Origin: an uncultured Cocleimonas sp.
Lineage (GTDB): Bacteria > Pseudomonadota > Gammaproteobacteria > Thiotrichales > Thiotrichaceae
DNA length: 6,854 nucleotides
NCBI GenBank assembly: GCA_938041705.1
Contig: CALISP010000077.1
Location: 1-6,854 of the forward strand
Reading direction: 5' to 3'
Both the position numbers and the translations under genes were made by a program. Under the pieces are notes generated by a model. It did no database searches. It was not told the DNA's origin and saw only the letters and a program-made list of their open reading frames with translations. Positions 1 to 6,045 of the stretch are shown one piece after another. Within the stretch, counting starts at the first letter, position 1. Every line of letters starts with the position of its first letter.

Positions 1-3
1 TGA

Positions 4-21
4 GCATAAATCATGATATGC
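4..21. promoter_or_regulatory. Short interrupted palindrome, possible operator
   Basis: A perfect 5-base inverted repeat, GCATA at 4-8 and TATGC at 17-21, flanks an 8-base centre. A second palindrome, ATCATGAT at 10-17, lies inside it, one base off centre. It sits about 100 bases upstream of the aminotransferase start. Operators of dimeric repressors often have this layout, but AT-rich DNA yields such palindromes by chance and no regulator gene is visible here. The function is inference only. Confidence 0.2.
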
Positions 22-33
22 CTTTATTAGATG

Positions 34-60
34 GGTGAAGCGAAAGTTCTATTATTCACC
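34..60. promoter_or_regulatory. Inverted repeat GGTGAA-N15-TTCACC
   Basis: GGTGAA at 34-39 is exactly repeated in inverse at 55-60, with 15 bases between the arms. The arm centres are 21 bases apart, about two helical turns, which would suit a dimeric regulator binding one face of the DNA. It overlaps the region where the -35 of the putative promoter at 71-76 would lie. As RNA it would be a weak 6-bp hairpin with no strong U run after it, so a terminator is unlikely. Its role is unproven. Confidence 0.25.
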
Positions 61-70
61 GTTATTTAGC

Positions 71-76
71 TATAGT
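71..76 (+). promoter_or_regulatory. Candidate -10 box for the catabolic operon
   Basis: TATAGT matches five of six positions of the sigma-70 -10 consensus. Transcription from it would start near 83 and leave a leader of about 40 bases before the aminotransferase ATG at 123. The best -35 candidate (TTCTAT at 47-52, 18-base spacer) matches the consensus poorly, so the promoter may be weak or need an activator. It may also be fortuitous. Confidence 0.25.
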
Positions 77-122
77 AAAGTTGTAAGTGTTTACTCAATT
101 CCTCTCGATGGTGGTTTATATT

Positions 123-1478
123 ATGACAATGACTAAAGCCAAAGTAATGCAACGTACAAGTCATCCAAATCTGGCAACTATAGCTTCTGGTGATGGCGTT
201 TATTTAATAGATAAACAAGGTAATCGATATCTGGATGCCTGCGGTGGTGCCGCAGTTTCTTGTTTAGGGCACTCAAATCAAAGAGTTAAACAAGCGATTA
301 TTGATCAAGTCAATGAAATACCCTATGCGCATACCAGTTTTTTCACCAATGATTCTCAAGAACAATTAGCAGATCATTTACTTTCCCATTCTTATGGAAA
401 CTTCTCACAAGTATATTTCGTCGCTGGCGGTTCAGAGGCTATCGAAGCCTCTTTGAAATTAGCTAGACAGTATTTTCTAGAAAAGGGTAAGACTGAGAAA
501 AAATTCTATATCGCGAGAAAGCAAAGTTATCATGGAAATACCTTAGGAGCTTTATCGATTGGTGGGAATCTTTGGCGCCGTAAACCTTTTGATCCGATAT
601 TAGTAGAAGGGCATCATATTTCAGCGTGTAATGAATACCGCGAAAAACAAGATAATGAAAGTGAATTTGAATACGGACAACGTATTGCAAATGAACTAGA
701 AACTAAAATTATTGAGTTAGGATCTGAGAACGTAGCTGCATTTGTAGCTGAAACTGTTGTTGGTGCTACTTCAGGTTGTTTGACTGCACCAAAAGCATAT
801 TTCAAACGTATTCGTGAAATATGTGACCAGTACGATGTGTTGCTAATTCTTGACGAAATAATGTGTGGCATGGGGAGGACGGGAACATTGCATGCTTGTG
901 AACAAGAAGGTATTCAAGGTGACCTTCAAACTATCGCAAAAGGCATCTCAGCTGGTTATCAACCACTGGGTGCTGTGTTAATAAGTGATAAAATTGTTAA
1001 TGCAATTGATGAAGGCAGTGGTTTTTTCCAACATGGTCATACTTATGTAGGTCATCCAACGTCATGTGCTGCGGGTTTGGCAACGCAATTAGAAATTAAA
1101 GAACGAGATTTGTTGAGTAATGTAAAAACTCAAGGTGCAAATCTTACTAACGCTTTATATGATTCTTTCAATTCAGATCCACTATTGTCTGATCATATAG
1201 GAGATATCCGCGGACGTGGTTTGTTTATTGGTATAGAGTTGGTAGCCGATAGAAAGACTAAAAAGCCCTTTGATTCCAGTTTGAAGCTACATGCAAAAAT
1301 AAAGAAAAAGGCAATGCAAAATCTTTTGATGTGCTATCCCATGGGAGGCACAATCGATGGCGTTAATGGCGATCATATATTGCTCGCACCTCCATTTATT
1401 ATAGATGAAGACAATGTTGAACAAATAACTGAGCGTTTATGTAATAGTATTAAATCAGTGCTTCAAGAAGCCTTATGA
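123..1478 (+). CDS. Class III PLP-dependent aminotransferase, catabolic operon
   Basis: This enzyme should transfer an amino group between an amino acid or amine and a keto acid using pyridoxal phosphate, in the cytoplasm. With the start used here it has 451 residues, normal for class III (omega-type) aminotransferases. Visible landmarks are the N-terminal YLIDKQGNRYLDACGG segment, the phosphate-loop region GGSEAIEASLKLAR, the cofactor-stacking S-Y-H-G (Tyr136), the cofactor-nitrogen Asp in DEIMCG (Asp244) and the Schiff-base lysine in AKGISAGYQPLG (Lys273). HGHTYVGHP and RGRGLFIGIEL follow towards the C-terminus. The frame is open back to a GTG at 87, but that start has no ribosome site; ATG 123 has GGTGG at 110-114, eight bases upstream, and ATG 129 is an alternative. 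It is first in an operon with a BKACE and an acetoacetate-CoA ligase. This suggests it makes a beta-keto acid from a beta-amino acid, or deaminates a related amine. Substrate specificity cannot be read from the sequence. BioA, acetylornithine and ectoine-pathway enzymes belong to the same fold class but do not fit the neighbours. Confidence 0.9.
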   Translation: MTMTKAKVMQRTSHPNLATIASGDGVYLIDKQGNRYLDACGGAAVSCLGHSNQRVKQAIIDQVNEIPYAHTSFFTNDSQEQLADHLLSHSYGNFSQVYFVAGGSEAIEASLKLARQYFLEKGKTEKKFYIARKQSYHGNTLGALSIGGNLWRRKPFDPILVEGHHISACNEYREKQDNESEFEYGQRIANELETKIIELGSENVAAFVAETVVGATSGCLTAPKAYFKRIREICDQYDVLLILDEIMCGMGRTGTLHACEQEGIQGDLQTIAKGISAGYQPLGAVLISDKIVNAIDEGSGFFQHGHTYVGHPTSCAAGLATQLEIKERDLLSNVKTQGANLTNALYDSFNSDPLLSDHIGDIRGRGLFIGIELVADRKTKKPFDSSLKLHAKIKKKAMQNLLMCYPMGGTIDGVNGDHILLAPPFIIDEDNVEQITERLCNSIKSVLQEAL

Positions 1479-1504
1479 ACCATAAAGTATATGAGCAATA
1501 AAAT

Positions 1505-2329
1505 ATGAGTCAAAACAAAAATATTATCTTAGCTGTTGCTCCAAATGGCGCAAGAAAAACAAAAGCTGATCATCCAAATATTCCTTTAAACTCATCGGAA
1601 ATAGCGCAAACAGCGAATGATTGTTTAACAGCTGGCGCAAGTATGATGCACTTGCATGTGCGGAATCCTAAGGATAGCTCTCATAGTCTTTCGGCTGAGT
1701 TATATCAACAAGCAATAGATGCGATTGATCATCAATGCAATCAAGAGATGTTTATTCAAGTGACTTCTGAGGCTGTAGGCATATATTCGCCTGAAGAACA
1801 GTTCGATATGATTCATGCACTTAAACCCAAAGCCGTCTCTATTGGCTTAAGAGAAATAGAAAGCTTAAAAGACAATACTATTCATGAACATTTCGTGAGA
1901 ATGAGAGAAGAAGATATACACCCACAAATCATTCTTTATAATCAAAATGATCTTAATAAATATCATGCATGGCTAGAAAGAAAAGTACTACCCGGTAATA
2001 CTTATCCTATTTTATTAGTGATAGGGAGACCTAACACCGAGGGTAGCTTTGAAAATAGTTATTTAATTAACGAAAACATTGAAAAACTTCAAGCATCTAG
2101 CTGGATGATTTGTGCTTTTGGTGAAAATGAATTTGCTGCCGCGAAGTTAGCTGCAAGTTTAGGCGGACATATAAGAATTGGTTTTGAAAATAATAGTGTT
2201 TTAGCTGATGGTTCAGATGCCAAAGACAACGCAGCTTTAATCAATCAAATTGCTCGCTATTTAGATGATAATAATTTGCAGAGTGCCAACTTTGCTCAGA
2301 CTAACGAAATAATGCGACCGAATTGGTAA
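1505..2329 (+). CDS. Beta-keto acid cleavage enzyme (BKACE, DUF849 family)
   Basis: Family members are Zn-dependent TIM-barrel enzymes that convert a beta-keto acid plus acetyl-CoA into acetoacetate plus a new acyl-CoA; the first one described was Kce of lysine fermentation. This 274-residue protein has the family length. It shows the N-terminal strand and substrate loop (NGARKTKADHPNIP, residues 14-27), the metal motif MHLHVRNP with His49 and His51, the IQVTSEAVG loop (84-92), and GGHIRIGFENN (220-230). In that last motif Arg224 and Glu228 match catalytic Arg226 and Zn-ligand Glu230 of Kce. Two key positions differ: Kce Glu14 is Arg17 here and Kce Asp231 is Asn229. These residue matches come from alignment by memory. 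The gene begins 26 bases after the aminotransferase stop with only a weak GAG ribosome site, and ends 3 bases before the ligase ATG. Both point to a shared transcript and possibly coupled translation. The true substrate is unknown. Confidence 0.9.
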   Translation: MSQNKNIILAVAPNGARKTKADHPNIPLNSSEIAQTANDCLTAGASMMHLHVRNPKDSSHSLSAELYQQAIDAIDHQCNQEMFIQVTSEAVGIYSPEEQFDMIHALKPKAVSIGLREIESLKDNTIHEHFVRMREEDIHPQIILYNQNDLNKYHAWLERKVLPGNTYPILLVIGRPNTEGSFENSYLINENIEKLQASSWMICAFGENEFAAAKLAASLGGHIRIGFENNSVLADGSDAKDNAALINQIARYLDDNNLQSANFAQTNEIMRPNW

Positions 2330-2332
2330 ATC

Positions 2333-4336
2333 ATGAATCAAGTTAACAACCCTAATAGTAATTCTGATATTAACCAGATTCTTTGGACTCCCTCTAAAGA
2401 ACAAATTGAACGAGCTAATAGCACAAAATTTATTACTACTTTAAATAGTAAGTTCGATATAAAACTAAGCTCATTTCAGCAACTTCATACATGGTCTGTA
2501 AACAATCCTGAGTCTTTTTGGGAAGAGCTTTGGTATTTTGTAGATGTTATTGGAGATAAAGGAAAGCAAATACTAGAAAACGAAAATAAAATGCCAGGAG
2601 CTGTTTGGTTTTCTGATTCAAAAATTAATTTTGCTGAAAATTTATTGAATGATAAAAATAGAATGCTTGATGATGAAGCAATTGTTTTTTGGGGAGAAGA
2701 TCAACAAAAACGAACACTGAATTATTCAGATTTAAAAGAGCAGGTCGCTAGTCTAAGTGCATATCTTCGAGATGAAAATATAAAACCCGGCGATGTTGTA
2801 GCAGGCTTTATGCCAAATATGCCTGAGGCAGTAATCGGGATGCTAGCAACGACAAGTATTGGAGCAGTATGGACATCATGCTCACCTGATTTCGGTGTAC
2901 AAGGTGTGCTGGATCGTTTTGGACAAGTGAAGCCGAAACTATTGATTACTGCTAACGCCTATTTTTACAACGGCAAAACTCACGATTGTTTGGAAAAAAT
3001 CAAAACGATTAGTGCTTCAATTGACTCAATTAAAAATGTTGTTGTAGTTCCATATGCTAGCGAAAGTAAGTTAGATGATTCGACCTATTACCCTCAAATC
3101 CTAAGCGATTATTCTCAGCAAAACCGCAAGGAAGCAGAAATAGAATATACCCGTATGCCGTTTAATTCGCCTTTGTATATTATGTATTCATCAGGAACTA
3201 CGGGCGTGCCTAAATGCATTGTTCATGGAGTTGGTGGCACATTACTTCAGCATTTAAAAGAACATATATTACATGCGGATGTTAAACCAGAAGACAGAGT
3301 TTTCTATTTTACTACCTGTGGTTGGATGATGTGGAATTGGCTTGTTAGCTGTTTGCAAACGGGTGCAACGTTAATGTTATACGATGGCTCACCCTTTTAT
3401 CCAGACGCAAACATTATGCTTGATTATGCTGAGGAAGAGAATATCAGTGTGTTCGGTACGTCGGCAAAATACATCGATGGTTTAAGAAAAGAATCTTTAG
3501 ATTTCACTCAAACGCATTCATTAAATAATTTGAAAAGCATCCTCTCTACTGGTTCGGTTTTAGTTCCAGAAAGTTTTGATTACGTTTATAAAAATATTAA
3601 GAAAGATGTGTGCTTGTCATCAATTTCAGGTGGTACGGATATCGTTTCATGTTTTGCTTTAGGTTCGTCAACTCTTCCAGTAATAAGAGGCGAGCTACAA
3701 ACTAAAGGTCTGGGCATGGCGGTTGAGATTTGGGATGATTCTGCCAAAGGTGAGGCTGACATTAATACGAAAGGAGAGCTGGTTTGTTCAAAACCATTTC
3801 CTTCAATGCCGATATATTTCTGGAATGACCCAGATAATAAAAAATATCATGATGCTTATTTTGCAAAATATGAAAATATTTGGTGCCATGGTGATTACGT
3901 AAGCGAGACAGAAACGGGAGGTCTTATTTTTTATGGCCGTTCGGATACTGTATTGAATCCAGGTGGAGTTAGAATTGGTACAGCCGAAATCTATCGCCAA
4001 GTGGAAAAGCTTGATGAGGTGAAAGAATCAATCGTAGTAGGACAAGAATGGCAAGACGATGTCAGGGTTGTTTTGTTTGTGAAACTGAGCGAGGGTTTAC
4101 AGTTAAATGATGACTTAATTAAAAAGATAAAATTACAAATAAGAAGTAATACCACTCCTCGTCATGTGCCTGCAAAGGTCTTACAAGTGAATGATATTCC
4201 GCGAACCAAAAGTGGAAAAATTGTTGAAATTGCGGTTAGATGCTGTATTCATAATGAAGTTATCAAAAATAGTGAGTCACTTGCAAATCCGGAAGCACTT
4301 AATGAATACAGGGATAGATCGGAGCTCTTAAGCTAG
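2333..4336 (+). CDS. aacS: Acetoacetate-CoA ligase (acetoacetyl-CoA synthetase)
   Basis: It activates acetoacetate with ATP and CoA to acetoacetyl-CoA, through an acyl-AMP intermediate, in the cytoplasm. The protein has 667 residues, typical for the family (about 650), and belongs to the adenylate-forming ANL superfamily. An acetyl-CoA-synthetase-type N-terminal region includes the tryptophan-rich stretch near residues 50-65 and WFSDSKINFAENLL near 92. The ATP-binding loop YSSGTTGVPK is at 285-294, followed by TTCGWMMWNW, typical of acetoacetyl rather than acetyl-CoA synthetases. The ribose-binding Asp521 lies in CHGD, the hinge motif GRSD at 535-538, and the catalytic lysine of PRTKSGK is Lys629. 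All essential motifs are present. It starts 3 bases after the BKACE stop, so translation is probably coupled. Its job here would be to recover the acetoacetate released by BKACE; no thiolase is in the window. An acyl-CoA synthetase for a related short acid is the main alternative. Confidence 0.93.
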   Translation: MNQVNNPNSNSDINQILWTPSKEQIERANSTKFITTLNSKFDIKLSSFQQLHTWSVNNPESFWEELWYFVDVIGDKGKQILENENKMPGAVWFSDSKINFAENLLNDKNRMLDDEAIVFWGEDQQKRTLNYSDLKEQVASLSAYLRDENIKPGDVVAGFMPNMPEAVIGMLATTSIGAVWTSCSPDFGVQGVLDRFGQVKPKLLITANAYFYNGKTHDCLEKIKTISASIDSIKNVVVVPYASESKLDDSTYYPQILSDYSQQNRKEAEIEYTRMPFNSPLYIMYSSGTTGVPKCIVHGVGGTLLQHLKEHILHADVKPEDRVFYFTTCGWMMWNWLVSCLQTGATLMLYDGSPFYPDANIMLDYAEEENISVFGTSAKYIDGLRKESLDFTQTHSLNNLKSILSTGSVLVPESFDYVYKNIKKDVCLSSISGGTDIVSCFALGSSTLPVIRGELQTKGLGMAVEIWDDSAKGEADINTKGELVCSKPFPSMPIYFWNDPDNKKYHDAYFAKYENIWCHGDYVSETETGGLIFYGRSDTVLNPGGVRIGTAEIYRQVEKLDEVKESIVVGQEWQDDVRVVLFVKLSEGLQLNDDLIKKIKLQIRSNTTPRHVPAKVLQVNDIPRTKSGKIVEIAVRCCIHNEVIKNSESLANPEALNEYRDRSELLS

Positions 4337-4343
4337 TCTTTTC

Positions 4344-4349
4344 TATAAT
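4344..4349 (+). promoter_or_regulatory. Perfect -10 box, possible coaE promoter
   Basis: A perfect TATAAT lies 7 bases after the ligase stop. A transcript from it would begin near 4356 and carry a leader of about 100 bases before coaE. I find no convincing -35 at 16-18 bases upstream and no extended -10 TG. The 4337-4457 gap also lacks a clear terminator, so coaE may partly be read through from the upstream operon. Confidence 0.3.
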
Positions 4350-4445
4350 TAAAAATGTATCTAATTTCCGTCGTTAATAAAATGTAACAAATCAGAGTTT
4401 TTACTGTCATAACGTAACTCAGGTTTGTTCAAATTCAAAAAATAT

Positions 4446-4450
4446 AAGGA
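4446..4450 (+). promoter_or_regulatory. Ribosome binding site deciding the coaE TTG start
   Basis: AAGGA at 4446-4450 lies seven bases before TTG 4458, an ideal spacing. It is the strongest ribosome site seen in the window. It places the start at 4458 rather than at the upstream in-frame TTG 4425, which has no such site in position. Confidence 0.75.
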
Positions 4451-4457
4451 TCGTATT

Positions 4458-5081
4458 TTGCTTAAAGTAGGTTTAACAGGCGGTATTGGTTGTGGGAAAA
4501 GTACCGCAGTGGCTTCTTTTCGTGAATTGGGTGCAATGATTATTGATGCGGATCAAGTAGCACGCGATATTGTAGAGCCAGGCACAAAAGCATTAAACGA
4601 AATAGCTCAGCTTTTTGGTGATGGTATTCTTTTAGAAAATGGTGCCTTAAATAGATCAAAGCTAGGACAGATAATATTTTCACCAACTAAAGAAGCCGAA
4701 CAAGCCCTAGCGAATTTAGAAAAAATCACCCATCCAATAATTAGTGAAGAAATAAAATCACGTATGGATTGGGCGGAAACCCAAACCATAGATTACCCTT
4801 ATCTTTTGGTTGATATCCCGTTATTAGTTGAAAAAGAATATGAGTCATTATTTGATCGAATTGTGGTTGTAGATTGTTTAGTGGAACAGCAAATTGATCG
4901 AGTAAAAAATCGTGATGGTATGAATGAAGAGTCAATTTTACAAATAATTGAACAACAAGCAACACGGGAACAAAGACAAGAAGTTGCCACTGATATTCTA
5001 GATAACAGTAAAGATGTTGAGCATTTATTATCACAAGTTAAACAGTTACATCGACAGTTTGTGAGTTTATCCGATCAATAG
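4458..5081 (+). CDS. coaE: Dephospho-CoA kinase
   Basis: It phosphorylates the 3'-hydroxyl of the ribose of dephospho-CoA with ATP, the last step of coenzyme A synthesis, in the cytoplasm. Starting at TTG 4458 gives 207 residues, the usual family size, and an N-terminus leading straight into the first strand and P-loop, G-L-T-G-G-I-G-C-G-K-S-T (Lys14). Further family signatures are IIDADQVAR with Asp30 and Asp32, the HPII segment, the lid-side DIPLLVE motif and VVVDCLVEQQIDRV. An upstream in-frame TTG at 4425 would add 11 residues (FKFKKYKDRIL) that the family does not need. zapD follows after 63 bases, a widely conserved pair in Gammaproteobacteria. All expected motifs are intact, so function is near certain; only the exact start is open. 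Confidence 0.95.
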   Translation: MLKVGLTGGIGCGKSTAVASFRELGAMIIDADQVARDIVEPGTKALNEIAQLFGDGILLENGALNRSKLGQIIFSPTKEAEQALANLEKITHPIISEEIKSRMDWAETQTIDYPYLLVDIPLLVEKEYESLFDRIVVVDCLVEQQIDRVKNRDGMNEESILQIIEQQATREQRQEVATDILDNSKDVEHLLSQVKQLHRQFVSLSDQ

Positions 5082-5084
5082 CTC

Positions 5085-5093
5085 TGATATACT
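5085..5093 (+). promoter_or_regulatory. Extended -10 promoter candidate for zapD
   Basis: TGATATACT fits the extended -10 pattern TGN-TATAAT with one mismatch in the hexamer. It begins four bases after the coaE stop and would give a start near 5100 and a leader of about 45 bases. Extended -10 promoters can work without a good -35, and none is seen here. It may let zapD be transcribed independently of coaE. Confidence 0.35.
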
Positions 5094-5144
5094 AATCAAA
5101 AAACTCACTTAATCTTTCATTACTCAATTAATAATTCAGTTTCT

Positions 5145-5906
5145 ATGGCAGTTTACGAACATCCGCTAAATGAAAAAACTCGCCTCTTTATGCGATTAAG
5201 CTATTTAATTAAGCGTTTTAACTTTCATTTAGAAAACCCTACTCCAGAAAATTGTCAGGCAGCTATTGTAGTGTTGTTGGAACTGTACAATTTATCATCA
5301 CGTTTGGATGTAAAGAATGCCGCACTTCATGTGCTAGATGTACAAACACAAGCCGTCAGATTGGCCGAAGGTGTTGAAGGAATTGATCATACACGTGTGA
5401 AGCGAATCCTTGAAAAGCTGGAAGAAAAAAGTAAGCGCCTTTATAGTTTTCGTGGACAATTAGGGCAGCACTTAAAGTCTCATAATTTTCTTAATATTAT
5501 TAAACAACGTGGTTCAATAGCAGGCGGTGTTAATGATCTCGATGTGCCTTTATTTAACCATTGGTTAAACCTTGGTGAAGAGCGACGAGTCAAAGACTTA
5601 CGAACATGGGCTAGACCTTACGAAATAGCGTTTGAAGCAGTAGAGCTATTAATGGACTTGATCTACCAAGGAATCCAAACTAGCCAAGAAGTTGCCGTAG
5701 GTGGGTTTTATCAAGCTACCTTAAGTCATGAAGTAGATTATCAAATCATTTCCATCGGTTTAGAAGAAGGTGCTGAACTCTATCCTGAGATTAGTGCTGG
5801 CAAACAACGTTTCTCAATACGCTTTGTTGATGCCAGTAACCTTGAAGAAAAGGGTAAGCAGATTGTTGAAGACGTTGATTTTACTTTGAAGCTATATAGT
5901 TTTTAA
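5145..5906 (+). CDS. zapD: Cell division protein ZapD (FtsZ-associated)
   Basis: ZapD (formerly YacF, DUF1342) binds the C-terminal tail of FtsZ and bundles FtsZ filaments, supporting Z-ring assembly at midcell. It is cytosolic and not usually essential. The 253-residue product is close to the roughly 247 residues of the E. coli protein. It carries the family landmarks in order: EHPLNEKTR at 5-13, followed by a mainly helical N-terminal half; IKQRGSIAGGVNDLDVPLF in the middle; and GFYQ, LYPEISAGKQRFSIRF and a short C-terminal strand. No signal peptide or membrane segment is seen. The ribosome site before ATG 5145 is poor, although EHPLNEK just after it supports this start. coaE lies upstream, as in many relatives; yacG, which often follows zapD, is absent, and the convergent clpB lies downstream beyond a terminator. 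Confidence 0.95.
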   Translation: MAVYEHPLNEKTRLFMRLSYLIKRFNFHLENPTPENCQAAIVVLLELYNLSSRLDVKNAALHVLDVQTQAVRLAEGVEGIDHTRVKRILEKLEEKSKRLYSFRGQLGQHLKSHNFLNIIKQRGSIAGGVNDLDVPLFNHWLNLGEERRVKDLRTWARPYEIAFEAVELLMDLIYQGIQTSQEVAVGGFYQATLSHEVDYQIISIGLEEGAELYPEISAGKQRFSIRFVDASNLEEKGKQIVEDVDFTLKLYSF

Positions 5907-5940
5907 GCGTCACCAAATAAGAAATAAAGAGTAGTTAAAA

Positions 5941-5989
5941 GCCGGGGGGTGTCTTTTTACTGATTAAAAACGACACCCCCCGACTTTTT
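5941..5989. terminator. Bidirectional intrinsic terminator between zapD and clpB
   Basis: Bases 5943-5953 and 5972-5982 form a perfect 11-bp stem containing six consecutive G-C pairs. After one mismatch, four T-A pairs (5955-5958 with 5967-5970) extend it, leaving an 8-base loop. Five T residues (5985-5989) follow on the + strand, ending zapD transcription. On the - strand the stem is followed by four T residues (complement of 5937-5940), so it can also end clpB transcription. No other gene fits in the 129 bases between the two stops. Confidence 0.93.
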
Positions 5990-6011
5990 ATACAACTTTA
6001 CTGTTAAGGAC

Positions 6012-6045
6012 CTCTAATTTAGGACTTCCTCTAGATTAGGACTTC
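6012..6045. repeat. 17-bp tandem duplication across the clpB stop
   Basis: Bases 6012-6028 and 6029-6045 are adjacent direct repeats that agree at 15 of 17 positions, sharing CTCTA at the start and TTAGGACTTC at the end. The right copy contains the clpB stop codon and last codons; the left copy lies just downstream of the gene. A looser match, TTAAGGAC at 6004-6011, precedes them. It looks like a local slippage duplication with no effect on the protein. Confidence 0.75.

Noticed and set aside
34..66. Intrinsic terminator of an upstream gene
   Set aside because: The stem is only 6 bp with a 15-base loop and lacks a proper T run.
87..122. GTG start giving the aminotransferase 12 extra residues
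   Set aside because: No ribosome site precedes the GTG, the added residues are unlike the family, and ATG 123 has a GGTGG at good spacing.
463..871. Two - strand open frames inside the aminotransferase gene
   Set aside because: They lie antisense to a gene with clear catalytic motifs, show no recognisable domain and have no convincing starts.
3803..4000. A 65-residue - strand open frame inside the ligase gene
   Set aside because: It lies opposite the conserved CHGD and GRSD region, so its openness is a by-product of the ligase codons.
1505..4336. A lysine-fermentation module with a true Kce
   Set aside because: The Kce pocket Glu is an Arg here, and no aminomutase, 3,5-diaminohexanoate dehydrogenase or aminobutyryl-CoA lyase is visible.
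2333..4336. Acetyl-CoA or propionyl-CoA synthetase
   Set aside because: The TTCGWMMWNW and WFSDSKINFAENLL segments and the BKACE neighbour fit acetoacetate-CoA ligase better.
4395..4420. GAGTT-N16-AACTC inverted repeat in the coaE leader as a riboswitch or attenuator
   Set aside because: Five weak pairs around a 16-base loop are expected by chance, and no known riboswitch pattern is present.
4607..5034. Three overlapping - strand open frames inside coaE
   Set aside because: All are antisense to conserved coaE sequence, overlap each other and have composition unlike real proteins (one is rich in Ser, Cys and Thr).
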